Below, piece after piece: positions 35,070-46,044 of a stretch of DNA of 64,000 nt. Both the position numbers and the translations under genes were made by a program. Source of the stretch: Muricea muricata (Eukaryota > Cnidaria > Anthozoa > Malacalcyonacea > Plexauridae); the NCBI GenBank assembly GCA_963855995.1, contig OY979717.1, forward strand, positions 1,733,179-1,797,178, in the 5' to 3' direction. Below the pieces are notes generated by a model. That model was not told where the DNA came from. It was given only the letters and a program-made list of their open reading frames with translations, and ran no database searches. The first letter of the stretch is position 1. Each line of letters begins with the position of its first letter.

Positions 35070-36210
35070 CCAGACGCACTAACACTGAGCTATACTAACG
35101 GACTTGTAATCGTTTCATTAGCATGCTATTAAAACCTCAATTAGTTCAATTATAATTTTAGTACTGTTAACTTTGATAACATCCTTTGCAATTTCTTTGC
35201 ACTTCGTGTTAAATATTCTTTGTCGATATGTGATTATATGATAAATGATAAAATTCAGTGTCTACCGACTCTCAGACTTATTATTGGTGATAAGATATTA
35301 TCAAATGAAAGAAACGAACCATGGAAAGCAAGCTGTGTATTCATAATTCATATTGGATGAATCATGAATGACTTCTGAACGTTTATGTCCCCTACTAATC
35401 GTGGTAATTAATGGTAATAAACAAAGCTGTTCATCAATTGATACCTTTGATCTATGCTGCATTTAAGTTATAACTACATATCTGGTGATGAAACCAAGTT
35501 ATTTGAAGGTCTTAAAACCTTGGACCATTTTGATCTAAATTTTATAATATATACAGTAACTGTTAAAACTGCCACCATCCTGAAACGATACTTGTTTTCT
35601 TTCTGTTCTCTGTCTCAATGTTAATTTAGCTTAACATGTCATGTTTAGTTTTGAGGGTAATTTTCCCACTTTCTTCTGTTGTGTTTATCCTCCTTTCCCC
35701 CTTCTAAAAATATTGTTTTATGTGCAATGACATGTGAACATCCCGATTCACAATTATCCTCTGTTTGTATGTCCTTGACTCCTTGCCTGCAAGATGCTTC
35801 ATATAGACAAAACCTGAAAACCTGTAACTGTATAATTTCTTTAATAAATTTTTTAAAGTTATTTTTTATCCTACTTTTAGTTGACGTTGCTACAATAGAT
35901 ATACTATAAGAAATCTGTGCCCGCTGTTGAGGTAGGCTACTCTCACCTAGACTATGAGTACCTATTTTTAGTACAGAGAGGATAGAATTATGTCAAGTAA
36001 AATTAATTTTTCCTAGGGACTTAGTAAGAAATTAGGAAATTTCTGAGGGGATTTAGAGGAGACATGAAATTTTCAAGGGTCAGAATATCATTGCAAAATT
36101 TCTGAGGTGTTTAGGTAAAATTACGAATTTCAAGGGGATAAGCTCCAAACAAAATATTCTTAGGGGTGAAGAAACATTTCACGTCTTCCATAGGGGGCGA
36201 TTGTGGATAT
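35070..36210. other. no feature recognised
   Basis: AT-rich stretch with only short ORFs lacking recognisable motifs. At 36,030-36,190 there is low-complexity purine-rich sequence with GGGGA runs. Nothing else stood out. Confidence 0.4.
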
Positions 36211-36335
36211 TAAATGGAATGGCCCACATGTAAGCCAGACGAGCTTGACCAGTACTTGACCTTATTAAAATCTTCTGACGTTAATCCACCTAAACACTGG
36301 ACTACCTATCTCAAACAGCAGGATGTTCGAGCCTA

Positions 36336-36738
36336 CAGCAATTTGCGTCCAAGCACTAAGCGCAAACATTTTCGCGAGTTTTTTTACGTTTGTAACGTGA
36401 CGTTTGCCCTTTTAAACGCAACGTTTGCCGTTATAATTGTTACTGTTTAAAATGATCAAAACTGAGTCCGTTTCACCTGTAAGAAACGATTATTTACAAG
36501 CTTTATCGCGTTTGTGTCATTTGAAATCCCAAACAAGCTCCTACAACACGAAATTTGTATGTTTTATAAAAAAATGATAAAGCGTGCATCAAAACATGAC
36601 ATAACATGACATTTGCAGTAACATAACCGTCAGGTTTTGCATCTAAATGGCTTCCGTTTCAAACGGCCAAACGTCACGTTACAAACGTAAAAAATCTCGC
36701 AAAAATGTTTGCGCTTAGTGCTTGGACGCAAATTGCTA
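36336..36738. mobile_element. 403-bp MITE with TA target duplication inside gag
   Basis: Inverted ends of about 80 bp (AGCAATTTGCGTCCAAGCAC at left, its complement at right). TA lies just outside at 36,334-36,335 and 36,739-36,740. Removing it and one TA joins two gag pieces in frame (...DVRAY and YDSVV...), which confirms the borders. Confidence 0.85.
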
Positions 36739-36823
36739 TATGATTCTGTAGTTTTTGCTGAAGAAGAATGTAAAAAACATGCTTATGGGGAGGACCCTAA
36801 CAATATAACTAATGGACATTATA

Positions 36824-37105
36824 CAGGGTGTCCCAAAAAACCCCAGAAAATAATTGAAAATAATCTGTTGTTAGAATTTCAATGCCTAGCACTAGATTGA
36901 ACCCACGAGTGGATAAAGTATTGAAATAAACGTCATAATATGCATGGTTATTTGATTTAGAGAAAACAATTTACAAATGTAAATTCCCATGGGTAAAACA
37001 AACGTACTTTACAAAGATATTTTAATTTTTTAAGAAGTGCTAGGGCATTCAAATGTTAACAGTAGATCATTTTCAATAGTTTTGGGGGTTTTTTGGAACA
37101 CCCTG
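36824..37105. mobile_element. 282-bp mariner-type MITE inside gag
   Basis: The ends are CAGGGTGTCCCAAAAAACCC and its near-complement GGGTTTTTTGGAACACCCTG. TA flanks both sides (36,822-36,823 and 37,106-37,107). The CAGGGTGTCCC terminus and TA site are those of mariner-like elements. Gag-like coding resumes right after it. Confidence 0.88.
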
Positions 37106-37740
37106 TATATGAAGAATACTTTGAGGTTGTAAAAGAATCCCTGCTTAAGAAACGTCAAAAGCCTAAAGATGACCGTATACGTGAATTACATCAAGATCAT
37201 TATCACATACAACAAGATAATGGTGGATCTGTCTCAACATTTGCACACAGATTACATGAACTTGAAAAGTGTATTCCAAGTATACATTACACTGCCACTC
37301 ATAATGATATCGAATTGCGATATGCATTCTTGAACAGACCTCGAACAGAAATTGGAAAAGCTCTCATGAGCCAGGATGCTAAGTGCATAATCTTTAATTT
37401 AGCTGAGATTATCGAAGCTGCCAAGAGACTCGAACAAAGCTTTCCATCATTACCAGTCCTGACCTCTGACTATGTGAACTCCTTTCGTGAAGATAAATCT
37501 ATGTTGAGCAACAAACGCCGCTACATTTGCAATCAGCCTAGTCATGTGAAAAATAGTTACCCACTACAAACAGTCCTAGAAAAGAAAGGAAACAAACCAA
37601 AGTTGCCCTCCACCACTTAAGTTTGCCTGCTGTGGAATCAAAGGTCTGACCCACACTGCCTTCTTCCTGTCAACATTTGCAAGTTTTCTCGCCAGCATGT
37701 ATGTTTAGTGTGTAAAACGAAAAGATCTACACAATTAGTA

Positions 37741-37902
37741 TAGGAAATTACACGGTTCGAGAAGTATTAATGAAAAATCGCACGCGTGTTTGGCGAAATG
37801 TTTATAATACGGCGAGTGCGTAGCACGAGCGGTATTATAAATATTTCGCCAAACACAAGTGAGATTTTTCATTAATACTTCGAGAACAAGTGTAATTTCC
37901 TA
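37741..37902. mobile_element. 162-bp foldback element
   Basis: Nearly complete palindrome: TAGGAAATTACACGGTTCGA at the left and its partner ending TGTAATTTCCTA at the right. The inner arms share AAGTATTAATGAAAAATC. The centre contains CGAGTGCGTAGCACGAGCGG. It lies between the gag and protease parts of the retroelement remnant. Confidence 0.8.
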
Positions 37903-38879
37903 TTAATATCATTTTACTACATATTTCAATGCTGAACTTAACTGTTTTCGTGAATGAAGTGCTGTCGACGATATGTTTCACAAACTTTCGCAATAAATAC
38001 TTTCAGGTTTGCCATTTTCTCTTCAAAGAAACCTTTTCTAACACGAGTATTCATCCATCGAAAGTTTTTTAACCACTTTGTGAACATTTTTGCCAAAAAA
38101 ACTGCTGATTTTTTGAATATTTTAAAATAAAAATACAAAAATGTTGACAAATTTTATCACAAAAACATTTTACTACATGACGTATAACTCGTTTCCGTGC
38201 CGATTAATTTTTAATCGGCACAATGTGCCGATTAAGGATTAATCGGCACACTTTTTAACCAATCAGAATCGAGTAAACTAAAAAAAATGATATTATTACA
38301 TAAAAAAAACTGACATCTACAGAAAGTCAATTTAGAAGAAATACTATCAAGTAAGTTTCAGGCACAGTTTGATAGCCTCTTTTCCAAACTAGAAAGTGTG
38401 ATCCCAACTACCCCCCCCCATCCCACCTCCACCCACCACTCCCACTGAGACAAAACCACCATCCACAGATTACCCCCTGTTTCACATGCTATCTCTTAAT
38501 ACCCATTCAAAAGTCACATCAGCCAGCCTGAAACTTTCCTTTCCTCTCGATAGTTGCAATTGTTGTTCAGTATCTTTGTGCAGCTTAAACAATGCAGAAC
38601 GTATCCAGCATCCTAATCTGAAAATGACTAAACTTACCGAACCAGTTGCAATTACTTTTGCTAATGAAGATGCCAATTTACAAGGTATTGCCTTGCAAAA
38701 TGTCCCGATCACCAGGACACCAGCAGAATCATCTATTCACACAATGTTGGTTGTTCCAAAATTGGCCAGGCACATTGGAGAGTTAGTTTCACATATCCTC
38801 ATACAATTTGCAATCAAATGTCCAGCGACCACCTGACCGAGCATCTGGTAGAGTTGAAACCAACCCTAAGCACCGTTGT

Positions 38880-39130
38880 CTACACTCCTGAGAAATGATC
38901 AAATTGAGAATTTGAAACTGAGAATTACAAGATGGGCAGGAGAGATAGAAGTTCAGAAATGGTCGGAGGAGGATGTCTAGTGTATATTGCTAACCATCTT
39001 TGTTTCACGCGGCTTCAATAATTTGAATCGACGGATATTGAAGGCATATGGCTTAAGATCATGTTTGAATCATCTGCATTCAATCGTAGGTTCTATTTAT
39101 AGACCACCCTCTAACTATCAGTTCTTTTAA
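38880..39130 (+). pseudogene. LINE endonuclease fragment, left of the 19.4-kb insertion
   Basis: Shifted frames read GRDRSSEMVGGGCLVYIANH, FESTDIEGIWLKI and then SIYRPPSNYQFF up to the TTAA at 39,127-39,130. These are motifs of the apurinic endonuclease domain of CR1/Jockey-like LINEs. The same frame resumes at 58,571 with VVVIGGFNA, the next motif of that domain. So this LINE was the target of the large element. Confidence 0.82.
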
Positions 39131-39232
39131 AGGGCCAATGCAGCCATCTTTGTTTATTTTATTACCTTATAGATCGCAACACGGTGAGTTTAGAGCAGCA
39201 AAAATTTTTTTGATACGATTATCCTTGCGAAG
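39131..39232 (+). repeat. left terminal inverted repeat of the 19.4-kb element
   Basis: Pairs with 58,468-58,570. Conserved blocks include ATGCAGCCAT, CCTTATAGATCGCA, CACGGTGAGTTT, GCAAAAATTTT and GATACGATTAT. Just inside it, at 39,294-39,301, is a perfect TGACGTCA. Confidence 0.93.
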
Positions 39233-39293
39233 TTATTATCATTTGAGTTTTGGCCGCGCGTGTTCAATTTTGCCGCCATGACACTTTGGCTTG

Positions 39294-39301
39294 TGACGTC
39301 A
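39294..39301. promoter_or_regulatory. CRE-type palindrome TGACGTCA in the subterminal region
   Basis: A perfect bZIP (CREB/ATF-type) consensus. The matching place at the right end has TTACGTCA (58,378-58,385), and every unit of the adjacent satellite has TGACGTAA or TTACGTAA. Binding is not shown by sequence alone. Confidence 0.4.
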
Positions 39302-39442
39302 AAACCGGAACCCATGTTGATCAGCACACTATAAACACATATGTTTTATTTTTGGTTTTATGTTACAATTTTTTACAACTGCGGATACAAGCTCAGGAGC
39401 GATTGTAGAATACCCGTCCATTTTTTAAACCCAAAAATAACC

Positions 39443-41376
39443 GTGGCTACTGGCTACGCGGTGAGTTCCCATGAGAACGAGGTATAACTATAATGACGTA
39501 ATCTTAAAGTAAGATATATTATTTTTGTGGCTACTGGCTACGCGGTGAGTTCCCATGAGAACGAGGTATAACTATAATGACGTATTCTTAAAGTAAGATA
39601 TATTGTTTTTGAGGCTACTGGCTACTGGCTACGCGGTCAGTTTTTTTAAGAACGAGGTATAACTATCATGACGTAATCTTAAAGCAAGATATATTATTTT
39701 TGTGGCTACTGGCTACGCGGTCAGTTCCCATGACAACGAGTTACAACTACTAAACTACGTAATCTTAAAGTAAGATATATTATTTTTGTGGCTACTGGCT
39801 ACGCGGTGAGTTTTCTTAAGAACGAGGTATAACTATAATGACGTAATCTTAAAGTAAGATATATTATTTTTGTGGCTACTGGCTACTGGCTACGCGGTCA
39901 GTTCCCATGACAACGAGTTACAACTACTAAATTACGTAATCTTAAAGTAAGATATATTATTTTTGTGGCTACTGGCTACTGGCTACGCGGTCAGTTTTCT
40001 TAAGAACGAGGTATAACTATAATGACGTAATCTTAAAGTAAGATATATTATTTTTGTGGCTACTGGCTACTGGCTACGCGGTCAGTTCCCATGACAACGA
40101 GTTACAACTACTAAATTACGTAATCTTAAAGTAAGATATATTATTTTTGTGGCTACTGGCTACGCGGTGAGTTCCCATGAGAACGAGGTATAACTATAAT
40201 GACGTAATCTTAAAGTAAGATATATTATTTTTGTGGCTACTGGCTACTGGCTACGCGGTCAGTTTTCTTAAGAACGAGGTATAACTATAATGACGTAATC
40301 TTAAAGTAAGATATATTATTTTTGTGGCTACTGGCTACGCGGTGAGTTCCCATGACAACGAGTTACAACTACTAAATTACGTAATCTTAAAGTAAGATAT
40401 ATTATTTTTGTGGCTACTGGCTACGCGGTGAGTTCCCATGAGAACGAGGTATAACTATAATGACGTAATCTTAAAGTAAGATATATTATTTTTGTGGCTA
40501 CTGGCTACTGGCTACGCGGTCAGTTTTCTTAAGAACGAGATATAACTATAATGACGTAATCTTAAAGTAAGATATATTATTTTTGTGGCTACTGGCTACT
40601 GGCTACGCGGTCAGTTTTCTTAAGAACGAGGTATAACTATAATGACGTAATCTTAAAGTAAGATATATTATTTTTGTGGCTACTGGCTACGCGGTGAGTT
40701 CCCATGACAACGAGTTACAACTACTAAATTACGTAATCTTAAAGTAAGATATATTATTTTTGTGGCTACTGGCTACTGGCTACGCGGTGAGTTCCCATGA
40801 GAACGAGGTATGACTATAATGACGTATTCTTAAAGTAAGATATATTATTTTTGTGGCTACTGGCTACTGGTTACGCGGTCAGTTTTCTTAAGAACGAGAT
40901 ATAACTATAATGACGTAATCTTAAAGTAAGATATATTATTTTTGTGGCTACTGGCTACAGGCTACGCGGTCAGTTTTCTTAAGAACGAGGTATAACTATA
41001 ATGACGTAATCTTAAAGTAAGATATATTATTTTTGTGGCTACTGGCTACTGGCTACGCGGTGAGTTCCCATGACAACGAGTTACAACTACTAAATTACGT
41101 AATCTTAAAGTAAGATATACTATTTTTGTGGCTACTGGCTACTGGCTACGCGGTGAGTTCCCATGAGAACGAGGTATAACTATAATGACGTAATCTTAAA
41201 GTAAGATATATTATTTTTGTGGCTACTGGCTACTGGCTACGCGGTCAGTTTTCTTAAGAACGAGATATAACTATAATGACGTAATCTTAAAGTAAGATAT
41301 ATTATTTTTGTGGCTACTGGCTACTGGCTACGCGGTCAGTTCCCATGACAACGAGTTACAACTACGAAAGATAGCA
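39443..41376 (+). repeat. 84-93 bp satellite, 21 full units plus a partial one
   Basis: Each unit has TGGCTACTGGCTACGCGGT (the TGGCTAC word once, twice or three times), then one of three variable middles, then CTTAAAGTAAGATATATTAT. Middles are TTCCCATGAGAACGAGGTAT, TTCCCATGACAACGAGTTAC or TTTTCTTAAGAACGAGGTAT. The third unit has ACGCGGTCAGTTTTTTTAAG as a variant. The variants alternate in a partly regular way, pointing to a higher-order structure. The tail of the array stops at GTTACAACTAC. The CTACGCGGTGA word recurs near 43,453. Confidence 0.97.
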
Positions 41377-41740
41377 TTTCGATCACACTTAGGTGATTTT
41401 TTTGACGATACCAAAACAAGGATAAAAATTTATTTCCAACATTGTAATTGATGTTAAGAGCATTAAAATAAACACATAAATCCCTCGTGAAGGTATAGTC
41501 ACCTAGAATTTGAGTAAACTAACAAGTAATTTTATGTGCATGTGGGCATAAGTTGGTGGATAGGGGGTGTGCGATCGATGGAATTTCGGAACGATGGAAT
41601 TTCCGTTGCTTAATTATGAATAGTAATGTTTTTCATTGGACGGTGAAAACACACAGTGAAAACAATATGAAATATGAAGCTATTATAGACCTCTTTTAAT
41701 ATGATGCGGATTAAAAAAGCTCAGTGTAACGGATGCTAGG

Positions 41741-42787
41741 ATGGAAAAGGGTGTCCAGGTTTGCGTTAAATTCGGAAAGATTTTAAAAAGAAATAGTTTT
41801 TCACAAACTGATTTGTCGTGTTTTGAAAATAAAGACGCTGAAACACAGTGCGGCGTAGAAAAAAGCAGATACGGCAGAAATAATAAATTAGATAAATGGA
41901 CTTACGACCGCTTAAATGACGAGGTTTTATGTCGTAAGGACATAACCATAAATTGGTGCATGAAAGAGGAATTGATAGCACGTGAAAGAGTTTGCGGACA
42001 TTGCAGTGAGCAAATGAAACTAGTGGAGTGCACGGACAGATCGGACAGATATAAGTGGGAATGTCGAAGACAGATTGGTGGAAAGAGGCACAAGGTTGAG
42101 ATGTCGAAAAGAAAAGGTAGTTGGTTCGAAAATAGCAACCTGTCATTAGAGGAAGTATTGAAGTTAACATATTGGTGGTGTCGAGATGTGAAGCAGGAGG
42201 AGATATGTCACGAGCTTAACATCGCTTCTCATACCGCGGTTGATTGGGACAGTTTCTGCCGCGAAACGTGTGAAATAACACTTCTGGAACGAGACCAACA
42301 AATTGGTGGACCTGGCAAGATTGTCCAAATCGACGAAAGCAAATTCGGCAAAAGGAAATACCATCGAGGGCATCGTGTAGAAGGACAGTGGGTTTTTGGC
42401 GGGATTGAAGAAGAGTCTAGGCGTAGTTTTATGGCAGCTGTAGACAAGAGAGATGAAGCGACATTACTACCTCTGATACAAAAACACATCGCACCGGGGA
42501 CAACGATAATTTCCGATTGCTGGAAAGCTTATTGTAATTTAGAGAAGCACGGCTACGAGCATCGCCTTGTCAATCATTCGAAAGAGTTTGTGAGCGACGA
42601 GGGATTTCACACGAACAAAATCGAGGGACACTGGCGACAGGCGAAGTCGAAACTTCCAAGTTTTGGTGTGCGAAAGAGCATGTTTTCGTCGCATTTAGCA
42701 GAGTTTTTGTGGCGATATGAAAATAAGGGTAGAGATTTATTTTCAATATTTATCAACGATGTTAAAAAAATCTACAGTGACTTTTAA
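41741..42787 (+). CDS. Merlin/IS1595-like (ISXO2-type) DDE transposase, intact
   Basis: A single-exon ORF of 348 residues. A zinc ribbon is formed by CGHC (85-88) and C97/C108. A helix-turn-helix-like part follows (LSLEEVLKLTYWWCRDV...ICHELNIASHTAVDW). The catalytic core is IDESKFGKRKYHRGH (D198), then SDCWKAY (D259), then NKIEGHWRQ (E295), which is the DDE triad pattern of the ISXO2-like domain found in IS1016/IS1595 and eukaryotic Merlin elements. The reaction would be cut-and-paste DNA transposition. It has no stop or frameshift, unlike almost all other mobile-element genes here, and lies 360 bp after the satellite. Terminal inverted repeats and target duplication were not established. It could be a nested Merlin copy or a retained gene. 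Confidence 0.88.
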   Translation: MEKGVQVCVKFGKILKRNSFSQTDLSCFENKDAETQCGVEKSRYGRNNKLDKWTYDRLNDEVLCRKDITINWCMKEELIARERVCGHCSEQMKLVECTDRSDRYKWECRRQIGGKRHKVEMSKRKGSWFENSNLSLEEVLKLTYWWCRDVKQEEICHELNIASHTAVDWDSFCRETCEITLLERDQQIGGPGKIVQIDESKFGKRKYHRGHRVEGQWVFGGIEEESRRSFMAAVDKRDEATLLPLIQKHIAPGTTIISDCWKAYCNLEKHGYEHRLVNHSKEFVSDEGFHTNKIEGHWRQAKSKLPSFGVRKSMFSSHLAEFLWRYENKGRDLFSIFINDVKKIYSDF

Positions 42788-42789
42788 CT

Positions 42790-43400
42790 TTATCTTACTT
42801 TATACGTAGCATATCTTCGTAAGACTTATCTTAGCTTATCTTTGTTATCTTAGTAGCACTTAGTAAATTATATAGCCTTATTCATAAATGTAATATATTA
42901 TTCAGCTGATTGTGTTCTGTTATTGTATGTGGGTTGTCCTATACTGATTTCGTGCATGTAAATTCTATTATGATAATTTAATGCCAACTCTCAAGATGAT
43001 ATTATATGAATAGTAATGGCCGGGTTTGTAGAAATTGCTTGGAATGCGAAGTTTTTAATTGGAATTTTTTTTAAACTTTCTAACAGATGGGAATCTATTA
43101 ACAATATACTATTTGGATTAATTTATTAACCAGTAAGTGAAATAATAGCTTTAGCGATGTCGCAAACCGAACCTTCTCATTTGAGCATGTAAACATAGTT
43201 GCATTGTTGTAAATTTGTCACTGAAATAGTGTGTCAACCTCCCAACGCCGTATCAGTGTCATGCAATGCCCTCTTTCACTCGAAAATGGTTGCTAATTTT
43301 TTCATCTACAACCCTTATAGTCTTAATAAATAGCTTGTATTCGTGATTCGAAAATCTTCACGACACAGAATATATAATTATAGCTTATTGATAATACATC
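42790..43400. other. downstream of the Merlin-like gene
   Basis: AT-rich. Right after the stop are TTATCTTACTTTATACG and similar words that loosely mirror the satellite's AAAGTAAGATATA. The 13-bp ATGAATAGTAATG at 43,005-43,018 is also present at 41,616-41,629. No ORF is credible. Confidence 0.4.
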
Positions 43401-43472
43401 AAACGCGGCTATCACGCGGGTCACTGCGTAGCCAGTAGCCGCTGAGAATATGGCTACGCGGTGATGGGTACA
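43399..43472 (+). repeat. direct repeat unit bounding the minisatellites, left copy
   Basis: Contains CATCAAACGCGGCTATCACG, CGGGTCACTGCGTAGCC and GAGAATATGGCTACGCGGTGATGGGTAC. The right copy begins at 46,599, where it is interrupted by another transposon. It shares the CTACGCGGTGA word with the satellite. Confidence 0.85.
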
Positions 43473-43564
43473 CGCGTAAAAATCATCATGTTGTTGCAAG
43501 CTGTCAACAAGTTGTTCAACGCCTGTTGAGATCAGGATGTAGCAATGTTGTTGGGGCGGCATTC

Positions 43565-43925
43565 AACAACCCAGGTTATCAATTTGTTCCCGGTTGTTAG
43601 AACAATGCTGTTCCCGATTGTTAGAACAATGCTGTTCCAGGTTGTTCAAACAACAGTACTGTTCCTGGTTGATGACACAATACTGTTCCTGGTTGTTGAA
43701 ACAAGTGCTGTTCTCGGTTGTTGGAACAGTACTGTTCCCGGTTGATGAATCAATACTGTTCCTGGTTGTTCAAACAACAGTACTGTTTTCGGTTGTCAAA
43801 ACAATGCTGTTCCCGGTTGATGACACAATACCACAACAATACTGTTCCTGGTTGTTCAAACAACAGTGCTTTTCTCGGTTGTTGGAACAATGCTGTTCCC
43901 GGTTGATGACTCAACAAGCCTAAAC
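43565..43925 (+). repeat. minisatellite of about 30-bp GTTCCxGGTTGTT units
   Basis: About eleven degenerate copies of a unit like ACAATGCTGTTCCCGGTTGT. Because the period is often a multiple of three, long ORFs run through it on several frames; they are not genes. Confidence 0.92.
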
Positions 43926-43929
43926 AATG

Positions 43930-45435
43930 CTGTTAGAACAACTAAAATCAACATGATAACAGTAGTTTTTTTTGCTGACAACAACTTTGGAAATCAAGCT
44001 TGCATATCATATTGACTAAACCATAAAGAAAAACACAGGAAATAAATGAATTGCTTTATATTATTTTATCCGCCTTACAGTATATACTCGTATACATTTG
44101 TCATTTACATTAATCATTATGTAAAAATAGCATTACGCCTTTTAAAACTACGATCTATTATTAACATTAACATTAAAAACCGTTAAGAACCATTTTATTA
44201 TCAGCAGGCTAGCCAAAACATTGTCGTCTGTTAGCACAGTCTTCTTCTTTAGTCGACGCTGTCGATTTTTTAGTATGTTCCTCCATATAATGTCAATATT
44301 TCACTTGCGTAGAATGGTCAAGTCCAAGATCACTTTTAATTCCTTAAAATTCTACAGAGAAATTTCAAATAGAATTATTAATCTCAGTGGATAATAGTAT
44401 TGTAAAGTTTGAATTTTTTCTAGCTAAGTATTTTATATTTTAGTCAAGTATATTATATATATTGACGCAGAAATTTATTTTACAAATGCATGCATTATCA
44501 AAACTGCTCAAAAAACAACAAAGGTACTGAAACGACCGGCTTTTCGCAAATGCTCTCAACACTATTAGAGCTATTCTAACTTGTACACGTTTTAAATAAA
44601 GAGCACGTTGAGATGACAATTACCTTATGTATGGTGCAGTCGTGCCACATGCGAGCTTGACTTTTCTTCGTCGTTTTCGCTGGGATACTGCTAAATGTGG
44701 AAATTTTACATTTTACCGTACCCTAGTAATTACAAAGTACATGCGCCATCAAAACTTATTATAAAAGAACGAGAAATAATCACGCCATCGCCTACTGACG
44801 TTATTCGGGTACGGTAAAGTGTAAAGTACCCCTAAATGTCTTTATAAATATCCGAAACACGAAATGTCTTTTCGCCTATGAAAATGGTAAGAAACATGAT
44901 TAAAATGTCATTTTTAGTCTAAACTCCCATCTATACACCAAGTAAAGAACTATACTTTAACTGTGCCTCTATTTTTTCGCTTCAATCTCTATTCAACCTT
45001 TCAAAGACTTGACATCTTCTGTTGTTTTTTTTTAAATATATCTTTCTTGCTGTTGCTTGCTGTTTGTAATGACGAATACGGTCTGATCTTGATTTGATTG
45101 GTTGTTTGATTGTTCTTGAATTTTAAAAGCCAATCAAATGCTGTATCGACTGTTCGTGACAATTTATCATTAACAAAAATAAATAAAGTTACTGCAGCGA
45201 AAATTTAATTTTAGTGCCGCTTTATTTTAAATATCAAGAATAGTTTTTCTTACGTATTTTTAACATTTTCCAACCAATGTTCGAGGATAGATTTCAATTA
45301 TTTTACGCTAACGACTGTTAGGTCTGTCAGCCCTTATATATAAATACAGGCTATAGCTTTGACAAGACTTGTTATTCACAAGCAAGTTTTTTCAGTAACT
45401 TTCAGAAAGGCTGCATTAAAATATTAAATCGCATC
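43930..45435. other. between minisatellites
   Basis: AT-rich DNA with no coding signal. One foldback element lies at 44,701-44,829. Confidence 0.4.
44701..44829. mobile_element. about 130-bp foldback repeat
   Basis: ATTTTACATTTTACCGTACCC is inverted as GGGTACGGTAAAGTGTAAAG at the other end. Small and non-coding; probably a MITE. Confidence 0.6.
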
Positions 45436-45439
45436 AAGT

Positions 45440-46020
45440 CTGATTTTCACTGCAAATTTGCAGCAACTTATATATTATTCAATTTGCAGCAAGATTCTCT
45501 TGTATCAGCACTGATGCTTTCAACAAACATGCTGCAATTTGTGGTTTCAGTTTTGCAGCAAGTCTGTGATGTCAACTTGAAGCAAATCTGAAAAAATCAA
45601 CTTGCAGCAAGTCTGATTTTTGCAACTTGCATCAGCATTGATGCGTTCAACCGACTTGCTGCAAGTTGCTGTACGACAGACTTGTCAAGACTTGATATCC
45701 ACATGCAAGCTTGCTGCAAGTTGTTTCAACAACTTGCAGCAAGTCTGCAAATATCAAGTTACGGCAAGTCTGATTTTCGCAACTTGCATCAGCATTGATG
45801 CGTTCAACAGACATGCTGCAAGTTGCTGCGACAGACTTGTCAAGACTTGATATCCACAAGCTTGCTGCAAGTTGTTGCAACAACTTAAGCAAGTCTGCAA
45901 ATATCAAAATGCAGCAAGCCTGATCCTCACAGACTTGCTGCAACTTGATGAAGTCAACAGGCTTGCTGCAACTTGATGACAACTTGCAGCAAGCCGGTAA
46001 AGTCCACAACTTGCAGCACG
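45440..46020. repeat. self-complementary minisatellite (CAACTTGCAGCAAG family)
   Basis: Repeats of CAACTTGCAGCAAGTCTG alternate with the complement CTTGCTGCAAGTTG. There is also a higher-order unit of about 155 bp (45,606-45,702 and 45,765-45,860 are near copies). Inverted orientation inside the array lets single strands fold. ORFs on both strands are artefacts. Confidence 0.93.
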
Positions 46021-46044
46021 TCTGTGGCGTTTCTGGCTATGTAA

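Larger units (their letters stand above)
36214..38840 (+). pseudogene. Ty3-type retroelement remnant: gag, zinc knuckle, protease
   Basis: Gag pieces: DELDQYLTLLKSSD...YLKQQDVRAY up to 36,335; YDSVVFAEEECKKHAYGEDP at 36,739-36,823; and from 37,108 YEEYFEVVKESLLKKRQKPK, FAHRLHELEKCIPS, ELRYAFLNRPRTEIGKAL. A knuckle-like CNQPSHVKNSYP ends this part near 37,570. Protease-region sequence follows at 38,330-38,840: FHMLSLNTHSKV, LDSCNCCSVSLCSL, IQHPNLKMTKLTEPVAITFA, ITRTPAESSIHTMLVVPK. Order and motifs match Ty3-like gag-pol proteins of cnidarians. RT and integrase are absent. Two MITEs split gag, and a third foldback sits between gag and protease. Dead copy. Confidence 0.75.

Noticed and set aside
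39443..41376. CRISPR-like array
   Set aside because: Units are tandem and similar over their whole length, without unique spacers, and the context is an animal genome.
41741..42787. Bacterial contamination, because the domain is best known from IS1595/ISXO2
   Set aside because: It is embedded in eukaryotic transposon DNA; Merlin elements of animals carry the same domain.
41616..43018. ATGAATAGTAATG repeated on both sides of the Merlin-like gene as its target duplication
   Set aside because: It is longer than the 8-9 bp expected and the sequences just inside are not inverted copies; kept only as a weak lead.
43545..43923. Overlapping ORFs in several frames
   Set aside because: They are produced by a minisatellite of about 30 bp; no start context, conserved domain or exon structure supports them.
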